A stretch of 64,000 bases of DNA from Acanthochlamys bracteata (Eukaryota; Streptophyta; Magnoliopsida; Pandanales; Velloziaceae): the NCBI GenBank assembly GCA_019914995.1, contig CM034133.1, positions 8,140,495 through 8,204,494 of the forward strand, read 5' to 3'. The notes beneath the pieces are model-generated. The model made no database searches. It was not told where the DNA came from and was given only the letters and a program-made list of their open reading frames with translations. Positions 1-10,300 of this stretch are shown piece by piece. How positions within the stretch are numbered: the first letter of the stretch is position 1; each line of letters begins with the position of its first letter. The position numbers and the translations under genes are program-made.

Positions 1-645
1 AAAGCTGAATATGATGGTGGAGCTATACCAGGCCACGCAAATTCTGAGTTATTGAGGACTATCCAACTCTTGAAAATTTCCACACAGATATCGTATGAAG
101 CTGATGAAACAGATGCATCTTTTAACTGATGTTGCAAACGTTATAAAAATTATCCGTACAGATGAAGAAATTAAAGAAGACAAATGAAAGCACAGACTAT
201 TCATGCACTCCCAAAGATAGCTCACAACTAACTGCCAATGTATCTCAAGTACTACTTTTGAATCCCAATATTTTCCAAACAAAGGGAAGAAAAAAAATTT
301 GCAAGAATAGCGGTTGAATAAAAGGCAGTTTGGGAAAAGCTATCGGAAAAGCCAAAGCAAAAATATGGAGGAGGTGTGATTATTGTAAGAAGGTTGGTGT
401 TAAACACGACAAACGGAATTATCCTGACAATTCAAATAGAAAAAAAAAGATAAGTAAGTATACCGATACTGAATTTTGATTTATAATGAACTTTCTTATA
501 GTAATTTATGTTAGTGTTTACATTCGTTACATTTTTTTTGGACTGTTATCGATATTGATGCTATTGAAGACAACGATGGAGACGATATTGAATCTATAAA
601 TGAATTATCAACTGGTGATTATTTTATATTAATTTGTATGAACTG
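1..645 (+). pseudogene. decayed coding remnant with a zinc-knuckle-like motif (left edge)
   Basis: From the first base one frame is open to a TGA at 127-129. A second short frame around 362-480 encodes WRRCDYCKKVGVKHDKRNYP, which resembles the C-x2-C-x4-H-x4-C zinc knuckle at the C-terminus of MULE transposases and their domesticated relatives, but with Tyr at the last Cys position. A third, acidic stretch lies near 541-645 (IEDNDGDDIESINELS). The three pieces are separated by stops, so they could be terminal exons of a gene entering from the left or, more likely, the eroded 3' end of a MULE/FAR1-type element. The family assignment is a guess from one motif. Confidence 0.3.
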
Positions 646-896
646 AAAGGTGTTTGTTGTAATATAGAAGCTATATTTTAGATATTCAATTGTTTTTTTT
701 TTTCTCTATAATTTTAATCTTTGTTGTTTACAGAGTAAAAGTTTGTCTCTGTTCACTTTTGTTCTCAGTTGCTTATTTGTTGTTCTCTGTTTGTTCTATG
801 TTATTTTTTTGTTTTCCGTGATGTGGTGTTTTTTTTTGTTCTCCACTTGCTCTGTTTTGAATGGAGCAAGAGAGTCCTCTGTTTCGAGCTGGAGAT

Positions 897-1561
897 TAAG
901 CCGAGATTATATTCTAAAGAGATGTTATAATTTTTAGTTGGTGCTTAATAGATGCTGTTGGGAGGAGGAGAGATGTGATTTTGATTTTTTATTTTATTTG
1001 TTTTTCTGAATGTTATAATTTTTTTTTGTTATCTATTTAATGGGTGATGTTCAGGAGGAAGAAAGTTGAATGAAGCAGCGGAGCTCCCTAGAGTAGGCAA
1101 GCATAAGAAAATGGAAGCAAGCAGCAGGCGTGAAAAAAATAAAAAATGCTTGCTTCTGTTCCATACTAATCATAATTTAAAAATATTAAAAGAATAATTA
1201 ATTTCAGTAAGCCGAGATTATGTTTTAAAGAGCTGTTATAATTTTTTTTATGCTTAATGGATGCTGTTGGGAGATGTAGTTTTGATTTTTATTTATTTTA
1301 TTTTTTCTCTGATTGTTATAAATTTTTTTGTTATATGTTTAATGGGTGTTATTCGAAAGAAGAGAATTGAATGGAGCAGTGGGTGCTATTCGGAAGAAGA
1401 CAGTTGAATGGAGCAGCGGAGCTCTCTAGAGCAAGCGAGCATAAGAAAATGAAAGCAAGCAGCAGGCGTGAAAAAAAATAAGTATATGCATGCACTGAAT
1501 ATAAACACTTTCTGTTTCACACTAATCACAATTTAAAAGTTATTAAAAAAATTAATTTTAT
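897..1561. repeat. tandem duplication, ~310-350 bp unit, two copies
   Basis: Copy 1 (about 897-1207) and copy 2 (about 1208-1561) share the same succession of landmarks: TAAGCCGAGATTAT, GATGCTGTTGGGAG, TTTAATGGGTG, GGAGCAGCGGAGCTC, AGCATAAGAAAATG and GCAGGCGTGAAAAAAA. Copy 2 also carries an inner duplication of about 37 bp, in which a segment starting GGGTG(T/C)TATTCG and ending TTGAATGGAGCAG occurs twice at 1345-1418. No reading frame runs through it. It looks like non-coding transposon or 3'-flank sequence. Confidence 0.8.
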
Positions 1562-2104
1562 TAATTAAACTATGAAGATTACAAGAGGGTGCATTGCATT
1601 ACACAGTAAGCTTTTTTACATACAGCTTTCCCTCGGACGTAGACGACAAGCTCATCACAACGTAAAGAATGGAGTAAATTTGTAGTGTTACATTCAAGCT
1701 GATAAAAATGTGTTACAATTTTTAGTATACATGAGTTACATTTTCAGCAATGTTTTCAGCAACACCAAAAAAGAAATAGAGAGAAAAAGAGGCTCAGAGT
1801 TACATTTCCAGCGTGTGTGCGATATATTTCCAGCATTCTTTCATTAACAACATCAACATTCACTGTTATTTCTCTCTTTGCACAGCCTTCTCTAACTGTA
1901 GCTGCAGTGGTTGCTGACTGGCTTTGCCAGTGGCCCTCCTTACTGTCATGTTAGGTACTTAAAGAGGCAGCGCCAAGACAGAAAGAAAGAACAAGAAATA
2001 ATTTTTTTTCTGACTCGTCATTGCCTCGTATAAAATGGCTGTAATGCAGGACCGACCTGCCTACACAGTCTAACCAACCATGCATTCAACACATCATTCC
2101 CACG
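1562..2104. other. no gene recognised
   Basis: Mixed-composition DNA with several short motifs such as TTACATTTTCAGCA and TTACATTTCCAGC that recur loosely. There is no supported coding frame and no recognisable RNA gene. It probably belongs to the same repeat complex as its neighbours. Confidence 0.4.
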
Positions 2105-2175
2105 TGTAGACACTCACTCAATTGTCTTCTGTGATGCACGCAGAAGACATATAATGTACTTTTCCTTCCATTCAG

Positions 2176-2290
2176 AAATCAAACCAATACAATAGAAATC
2201 AAAACCAATACATCAGAAATCAAAACCAATACACCAGAAATCAAAACAAATACATCAGAAATCAAAGCTAATACACCAAAAATCAAATAA
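2176..2290. repeat. 21-bp tandem repeat, about 5-6 copies
   Basis: The unit is close to AATCAAAACCAATACATCAGA. Successive copies differ at a few positions (CATCAG/CACCAG/CACCAA, ACCAAT/ACAAAT/GCTAAT). The last copy degrades into AAATCAAATAAAATTGACC. Confidence 0.85.
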
Positions 2291-2384
2291 AATTGACCAC
2301 AAATTAAATCAGCGAAAAACAAAACAAATGAATCAAAATTAAAATCAATAAAATTGAGCCGGAACCGACGAACTCGAGCCCGAA

Positions 2385-2900
2385 TCACCGGAATCGACGG
2401 AACTGAGCCCGAATCGCCGGAATCAAGCCGAAATTCTAGCCGGAACCGAAGCAGGGGACGAATTCAAACCGCGATAGAGCCGGAGTGGACCAAACCGAGC
2501 AAATTGAGCTGAAATTAACGGAGCCAAGCCCCAAATCGCCAAAATTCGAGCCAGAACCGAAGCAGGCGACGAATTCAAGCCGCAATCGAGCCGGAGTGAG
2601 ACAAAGCCGAGCAAATTGAGCCGAAATCGACAAAAAATAACCCCAAATCATCGGAATCGAGCCAAAATTTTTGAGCCGAAATCGAAACAGGCGACAAATT
2701 CAAGCCGCAATCAAACCGGAGTGAGACAAAGCTGAGCAAATTGAGTCGGAATCAACGAAATCGAACCCCAAATCGCCAGAATCGAGCCGAAATTTCAGCC
2801 GGACCCGAAGCCGAGCCCCAATTTTCGCTGGAGTGAAAGCACGCGCTGCAATCAAACCGGATTTTGTCCGATATCAAAGCAAGCGACGAGATCTAGTCGG
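2385..2900. repeat. ~112-120-bp tandem repeat, about 3.5 copies
   Basis: Copies begin near 2437, 2550 and 2660 and run in the order CCGGAACCGAAGCAGG, CGACGAATTCAAGCCGC, AATCGAGCCGGAGTGAGAC, AAAGCCGAGCAAATTGAGC, CCCCAAATCGCC. A fourth, partial copy starts near 2780. The segment is much richer in C and G than its surroundings. Both strands contain short open frames only because the unit lacks stops in some frames; these frames are not supported as genes. Confidence 0.8.
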
Positions 2901-3152
2901 AACCGATAGGATCTAGCCGGAATCACCGAGGAGCTCGAGCCGGTGCGGGAGATGGGTGAAATTTTGAGAAAATTTTTTTGAGAAGAGAATAATTTACGTG
3001 GAGAGAGAATACGTAAAGTGATAGTATTAATTCGACTGTTTGTGTGCTGCACCGTTGATTTAGCGAGCATGGCTGCATCTCAACCGTTTGTTGAGTGAGT
3101 GCCTACAGTTATTGATGAGTGCCTACAAGATGGAATGTGTCGATATCCCATC

Positions 3153-3184
<32 letters not shown>

Positions 3185-3187
<3 letters not shown>

Positions 3188-4780
3188 ATTGAATTAAGAA
3201 TCAAATTTGTAAAGTAAAAAACTTGAAGTTATTCATGAAATAAAGAGTTTTTTTATAACTGCGTAGGGATCAAACGAACTTTGTTGTAGTCTATAAGACT
3301 AATGCGTTTCCTGTATAACAATTAAGGAGAAAGAAAAGTTTAAAATTATTTGACCTAAAATAATGACAAAAAATTTAAAAATCAGATTTTCTTGCTAAAT
3401 CTATTGTATAATCAATCGAAATAAAAACGACGAATTAGTATAGCCAATTCTACTCAACCAGAACAAAGACTTCATTTATTTTGTTGTTTGGAAAACCGAA
3501 CTTATTTCTAAAATAAATTCAGGACGGTATTTACGTAAATAATATTAATAAATTTAAGTAGAAGATAAGTGACTGAAATATGTTTTTATTTAAAATTTAA
3601 AAATATTTTAAAAAAAAATTTATAAACTTTTATATTAATAGTAAATTTTAAAATTAATTTTTTTAAAAAAAAGATTTGTTAGTAATCATTTATTTTAAAT
3701 TTTATTTATTTTATATTAAAAATTAGTTTGAAAAAGTAAAAATTTGAATGTTAGTAAATACGGCCTAGGCTTCTGAAAATTTTTATAGTAAAATTTTATC
3801 GAATAGGAAATAATATCAAACAATAGATAAAACTAATCACAAAAATCTAATCTAAGTAACTACAAACGGGAATTATTAAATACAAACGCACTACAATCAA
3901 TATTGCGTTGCTCCTAATGCGATCAATTGTTTTTCCGACACTTTTTATAAGTATATGTTGTGTAACGAGTAGACATTCTAAACCGCTTTAGGATGTGTTC
4001 GTTTGTAAGGAAATGACTTTCTAATAAGAGAGTTATCAGAAATTGACTTAGCTAGAAATAAGTTCTCATTTCTAGTGTCAACTTTATTTAGAAGTGAATT
4101 CTAAAGTTACTTGTTGTGTTTGTGTGTTTATGAAAAGAGAAATTAGAAATACCTTTATTTATTCCTTAAATTATTAATTTAATAACAACTATATATTAAT
4201 TATAGAAGAATCAATAAATATACATTATTGAACCATTTCAACATATCCAAATCATCAACAATATTTATATGATTTAGCTATATTTCAATATGCCTAATAA
4301 ATATACAATATAAACTCCAATAATATATATATTTTTTACATAACTATAAACAAGATTATGTTAGAATCTTCATTAAGAATACATAAGAGTGTCCAATAAA
4401 CAAGACAACATGGTTAACTGAAATCATGAACTATAATTTAAACATTTTAAACATCATATGCCTAATTCAAATAAATTTGTAGAGAACAATTGCTAACACT
4501 GCTAATATACATGATATCTTTTGTGATCCTAAACTTTTTAGTTGGTTATGTGGAGACTTAGAGCCTAGTTGTTCTATCTCATATGATCAATTTAGGCATG
4601 GACCATAGTAACTGAACTATATGATTAGATATAGAGGATGTTTTAGAACACTTCAAATAAAGAGCTTTTATAAAAATTTATTTGAAAATATTTTGAGAAA
4701 CAAACTTAATTTGGCAGCTGAATGTCCCTAATAGATCACACATATATTTTTCTCTAGTAGAGAGGACATATAATACGTTT
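3185..4780. other. AT-rich spacer with a MITE-like unit
   Basis: No gene is seen. About 3523-3766 has an inverted pair of ends, GACGGTATTTACG on the left and GCCGTATTTACT as the reverse complement on the right, around an AT-rich core of poly-A/poly-T runs. A related GTGTTCGTTTGTAAGGAAATGAC segment, resembling the 42540 element, lies at about 3992. Confidence 0.4.
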
Positions 4781-4789
4781 GTCAGCAGT

Positions 4790-5130
4790 GCTTATTGCTG
4801 GTTTCTTCAAAAATTGCTCGCGCATATGCCTGGTAAAGGCTCGGGCATCCTCCGTAAGCGCTCGGAGAGTTCTTTGTAAAAGGCCGGGGCGATGCTTGCC
4901 AAGGCTTGGACATGTCAGAAAATCGATCGAGCAATTCTCGATGAACTTTTAGGCAAGTCTCATAAAGGATCGGAAATTATGGGTAAGTGCTAGAGCTGTT
5001 ATTGTAAAAGAGCATGGCAAATTTGGTAATAGATTAGTGCAGTAAGTGCTAAGGCATGCCAGAGACGTGCTTGGACAGTTTAGCCAGAGTCTCCTAAAGT
5101 TCTAGTAAGCGATTAGGCAGCAACGATATA
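4790..5130. repeat. GC-richer island of degenerate short repeats
   Basis: Motifs of the form GGCTCGGGCAT, GCGCTCGGAGAG, GGCCGGGGCGATG, AGGCTTGGACATG, TAAGGCATGCCAG and GTGCTTGGACAG recur at roughly 25-45-bp spacing. The composition differs sharply from the AT-rich flanks. No frame is conserved, so this is probably a decayed transposon or satellite fragment. Confidence 0.5.
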
Positions 5131-6800
5131 GTACTCGAACAAATCAGACAAAGGAGTAGGATTCCAAAAAGAGCAAGCTACTAATTTTTCTTTAATATAT
5201 TGAAGTTATGTATATACCTTTACGAAAAATAGTATGTAAGTCAATACCATTCTTTTATCCTTCATCTTATAATTTCTGTCATTTTCAATCTTAAATAAGA
5301 GTGCATGATTAACTTCGCTTATTGAGAAATAAGTATTCTAAGATCAATTGTATATATATTTTAGAGTGCATGAATCAGTTTCATCCGACTTTTGATCAAG
5401 ATGATAAAACGAAGAATATATATTTTAAAATTTTTTCTGTCACCTTGACAAAAAAAAAAAGAGAATATTTATTTACGATCCAATTTGAACTAAAATTTTA
5501 TAATCATAATTTTAACTTATAATTGTTTATATTTAATAATATAAATTCAAATTTGAAATTTTGTACTGACGAGATCATGCTAATGTTTATTGATGTCCAT
5601 CTCAAAAATATTTATATATACATTAATTAAAATTATAGATGTGGGATCATTTATGTTATTATTCATCACAAGGTGTTGTTCTATCCTCAAAAGAGATGGT
5701 CACAATAGTTGCTCTCCATGATCTTTTTTGCAAATTTTTGGGAAAAACCATGTTATAAGGAGGTAGAATAAGAAAAAATAATCTAAATTTCTTTTTTAAT
5801 AATTCATATTTTGCTTTTTTTAATAAATTCATTTTTAAACCGGTAAACATATTCTAAGTGAATGTCATAATGTTATGATGAAAAATTCATGTGTATTGTT
5901 TCATTTATGATGTACGTACTTAATTAAGAAAATAGTTACGTACTTAAACTAGAAAAAAAAATTATTAAAATATTAAAAATTAAGAATTCAATATTCATAT
6001 AATAAATTAAAGATAAATATCAACTTTTTGATATATGTTGGAGTGAGATCTTCTTCGTAAAAATATAAAACATCAATTTTCTATTGAGAGATTAAGGAAT
6101 TTCAAATGCAAGAAAGAATTTTCTCTTGCATTCAATTCAACTACCAGGTACCAACTATAATAATTTCAGCAAATAAAATCTAATACTAGTGTATATTCAA
6201 ATCCAAATAATAATATATATCTAGTTTTTTCCAATATCATGTTTTAACATTTCTGACTAAAATATTATATATATATATACACACTATATTTAGAAGTAAA
6301 TTTTTAAACATTAAGTTAATCAAAATAAAGTATTAAATATAAAAGTTAGTCGTAAGTAATTTTTTTGGCTTATGTGTTATCAGACCCTACGTCAGTATGG
6401 GTCCCACTTTCCGTCTCCTCTCATTCTCCCGCCCGATCACAGACAAAAATGAACTATGGATTACAGAAATACCCTTTCTAACAGGAAAGATAGTTTGTAA
6501 CTTCAGACCAAAACAGTTTTTTATTACAGCCATTTAAAAAATGTATTTTGTATTTGAATGGTCCAAGGTCTAACTGTCGATTCGGTGAAAGTTGATTTGT
6601 AAGGCTGTGAGATTAGTTGTAAATGAGGTTCGAAATTGAAAAGTTTCGAGAGGAAAATTGTAACGGTCTTTTTCTTTATCTTGAGGGTAGATTTGGAAAG
6701 TGGGCGGTTGATCTCCGCCACTCGAGAAGTCGAAGCGTTTGTGTTTGTGGTTTTCTTCAGTGTAGTTGATAAACTTCTTGATTGATATTTCTTTTGTTTG
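5131..6800. other. AT-rich spacer and PPDK upstream region
   Basis: No gene is supported. About 5370-5560 resembles one arm of the fold-back family seen at 37025 (TTTTGATCAAGATGA followed by GACAAAA and a CAATTTGAACTAAAATTTTAT stretch). A small C-rich patch (CCCTACGTCAG, CCCACTTTCCGTCTCCTCTC) at about 6385-6425 could be part of the PPDK promoter. No TATA box can be assigned with confidence. Confidence 0.35.
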
Positions 6801-6809
6801 CGTACTCAT

Positions 6810-7377
6810 TTTTCCAATCGGTGTTGTTGCTGAAGAGGTAATTCGTTAACATTTTTGGTTTAGGTCTTATAATTTTTTTAGAATTTTTCGAGTTGTTCGT
6901 GTATTCGATTTGATTTCGTGTTGTTTTTAAAGTTTTTGAGAAACAAAACCGTTGGTTGTAGAAAGGGTTTTAATTTGATCGAAAAAATTCGAACAGTTAT
7001 GTAGTTTGCAAGGTTAGTTAGTATCAATTTCAGATTGTTCTTACTTCCTTACAATCTTTTTTTTTATTCTTTTGGCGTTTGCGGTGATGAATCTTGATAT
7101 ATAATTTTCTTCAATTTTGATTATATTTGACTTCTAATTTGTTCCCTTTTATTTTTGTTGAAATTTAGAACTAAGAGCATAAGAAAAGTTTAGACCTGCG
7201 GTCTTTGTTTGCGAGAAGATTTCTAGTGTGTGAATGTTCCTGATTTTTGCATCGTAAGAATTGACTAGAAATCGGTTTGAATCTGGATTATGGGCTGTAA
7301 ACGATACCGCAAATCTGGAATACTCTAACTACTTTCGCTTATTTTTGTTTTTGACATTATGCAAGGACTAAAAAGCT
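6810..7377 (+). other. probable PPDK 5' leader, possibly with a leader intron
   Basis: The sequence directly before the start codon is T-rich and has a plausible donor at about 6837 (GAG|GTAATT) and an acceptor-like CAAG just before GACTAAAAAGCTATG. A 5'UTR intron would explain the long T-rich stretch, but only transcript data could show it. Confidence 0.3.
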
Positions 7378-10300
7378 ATGGCGATGGCTATGAAGGGTGG
7401 GTATATTAACTCCTCACCAGAAATTCATCTAAGTGTTATTAAAGATCTACGATGGCGCTTAGACGACGGCAGCTTTCTTAGCCAGAGCACAAAGTTTATT
7501 AGCCGACAGAGGGTCATGTCCAGAATTGTATCACGAGAAACAAGATTCAAGAGAAGAGTCCTGTTCTTCATTGCTAATGCCAGCAAGAGTGAGTCATCTA
7601 CGGCCGGTGAGAATTGGAGGACAGCTCCAATGCAAGCTGTGGCATCACCTGCACCTGCTAAGACAAAGGTATGGAGTCTTGTTTTATGTTTCAAGATTTA
7701 AATGGTTTGGTCTTACAACATCTAATGTCTTTTGAGTTAAGTGTTCCTGTAGATCTTTGAAATCCTTGAACTGCATGATATGTATAAACAGTAATTTCCA
7801 AGAATATGGTTTCTGATGGGGTAGATGGCACAGGCAATAAGAAAGGGGTCCATCTACTAAATTCCTCCTTGTATGACAATTTTTTGGGCTGTTAGTGTTG
7901 CCTTCACATTTTTGTTCATTAAGGTTTGTGTAGTAAAATTGGAAGCTGTAGAAACCTAAAACAATCAGACTTACTTTTGATTTTGAAGAATAACAGTGCA
8001 CTTACTTTGGAGTTCGTAGTTGTCCTCTCATTCTATTTGACTTACTTGGGTTTGCAGAGAGTGTTTACTTTTGGCAAAGGAAAGAGTGAGGGAAACAAAA
8101 GCATGAAGTCATTGGTGAGTAAGTCCTGCAATCCATAGACCTTTTTCTTCGATCCCCTTTATGTAGCCTAGTGATGCATTGCAGCTAGCTTCATGTTATG
8201 CATACATGCACAGTTGGGTGGGAAGGGAGCAAATTTGGCAGAAATGGCAAGCATTGGACTTTCTGTACCACCGGGCCTCACAGTGTCAACAGAAGCATGC
8301 CAAGAGTATCAGGAGAATGAGAGACAACTTCCAGATGGCCTATGGGATGAGATTCTGGAAGGCCTCTGTACTGTGGAAGAAGACATGGGTGCCCGCCTTG
8401 GTGACCCTGACAGGCCTCTTCTTCTATCAGTTCGATCTGGTGCAGCGGTACAGTGTGTCCCTCCTCTAGTTATATTATGTTGCTCTCTCGATATTATCTC
8501 AGTATTCATGATGGCCCATGTAGATCTCTATGCCTGGTATGATGGACACGGTGCTCAATTTGGGCCTCAACGATGAGGTCGTTGCTGGCCTGGCATCAAA
8601 GAGTGGTGAGAGATTCGCCTATGACTCATATAGGCGCTTCTTGGATATGTTTGGAGATGTGGTAAGTAGTTTGCAATGACTTATAAACTCAAAAATAATT
8701 CTGTTGACTTTCAGATTCTAATGAAACTGTTTTCATTCATGCAATCTAGTTAGATATGCCTATGTATTGTTTGATCTTTTTTAGGTTATTTTGAAAGGAA
8801 TTAAGAGAGCCACACCAAGTCAAACCTGAAGTTATATTCATATTACCAACTTCAATCTATACTGCAATGATAGTAAGCATTTGCATTCTAAAGTTCAGAA
8901 ATATATGCTATCCGTTGAGCTCATTCTGTTGAGTAATAATGTGGCAATGCTAGGACTTTTACTGTAAGATATATCATTACAGATGAACTAAATGGTTCCT
9001 GAGTGTTTGATTTACAATGTGGACTAGATTGTGAGTTTCAAACATTCTATTAGCTATAATTTTAGTTGTAGAACTTCATAGTCAAATTTGGCTCGCTTTA
9101 CTTTTGCGCCTTCTTAGGTCATGGGGATCCCACACTCGTTCTTTGAGGAGAAATTGGAAACTTTGAAAGCATCAAAAGGAGTTAAACTTGACACTGAGCT
9201 CAGTGCAGCAGACCTCAAAGAACTTGTTTCTATGTACATGAAAGTATACACTGAAGCAAAGGGGGAGCAATTTCCTTCAGGTGCCTATTATTCTCCCATG
9301 TTATCATTAAAATGTATACTTTCTTATTTCTTTTTCTCAGAACTAGAGAATCATGACTAGTATCAGTTTATCATGGGATGTAACTGACATCAATTACATA
9401 GCCATGTGCTGCCTCCCTTTTTCTCTGGTTTCTCCATTTAAGTTCAATTTGTTAGTAACTAACTCAAGTTGTATTTATTATCACATCATCAACTAATTTA
9501 TATATTGTTACTTGGTAGACCCAAAGAAGCAGTTGTATCTGTCTGTTCGTGCAGTTTTTGACTCCTGGGATAGCCCGAGAGCAATCAAGTACAGGAGTAT
9601 AAACCAGGTAACTGGGTTAAAGGGAACTGCAGTTAATGTTCAATGTATGGTGTTTGGGAACATGGGGAACACTTCTGGAACTGGAGTTCTCTTCACTAGG
9701 AACCCAAGCACTGGTGAGAAGAAGCTCTATGGAGAGTTCCTTATTAATGCTCAGGTATCGTCATGGAATATTAATTTTTTAGTTTCTGTTTTCTGTTGGT
9801 AATAAATTGTGCAATGCAAAAGTAGTTTCCCCATTTTCCTGATAATGAGTGTCCAAATATGGTGAAGTATAACTAGGTTAAAACTCCAAAAGCCTTTGTT
9901 AACTATGGGCAATATTTGCAAGGATGTGTATTCCTTCTTCAAGAATGCTTAAAATCGGAAAGTAAACAAGATTTCAGTATGGTGATGATGGCTGATGAGT
10001 TCATTCCCGCCTCCCCTGCTTCGGTACATCCAAGCATCTGCCAAATATTATTTTACGCAATATTGACACAAATTTAGGATTTTATGTTTTTCAAGGCAAT
10101 CCAGCTCTTTCAGGAAGTCGCATGACATCGCATTATTAGTAACACATTAAGAGTAAGTAAATGCACAAAAATCAAATACTGTGTCCCTAGATTTATGAAG
10201 TACTAGATACAAAGAAAGTTTTTCCTTCTTGAAGAAATCTTCTATCCTTGGCAGTGTATAACAGATTTGCTGGATTCCAATCAGCAAATGATTTTTTGCA

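Larger units (their letters stand above)
2105..3107. mobile_element. possible ~1-kb non-autonomous element with 17-bp inverted ends
   Basis: The left end, TGTAGACACTCACTCAA (2105-2121), and the reverse complement of the right end, TGTAGGCACTCACTCAA (3091-3107), match at 16 of 17 positions. The interval contains both tandem arrays described separately and no long conserved ORF. I could not define a clean target-site duplication, and a further copy of the right-end motif (GAGTGCCTACAA) follows immediately at about 3118, so the boundaries are tentative. Confidence 0.4.

Noticed and set aside
2423-2651. two overlapping minus-strand frames with repeated peptide units
   Set aside because: They are by-products of the ~115-bp DNA repeat, which lacks stops in these frames; no conserved protein content or start context.
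7926-8138. possible alternative PPDK first exon reading into exon 2 (cytosolic isoform start)
   Set aside because: The frame is open into exon 2 but begins with TTG and has no ATG before exon 2, so a cytosolic start from intron 1 is not supported here.
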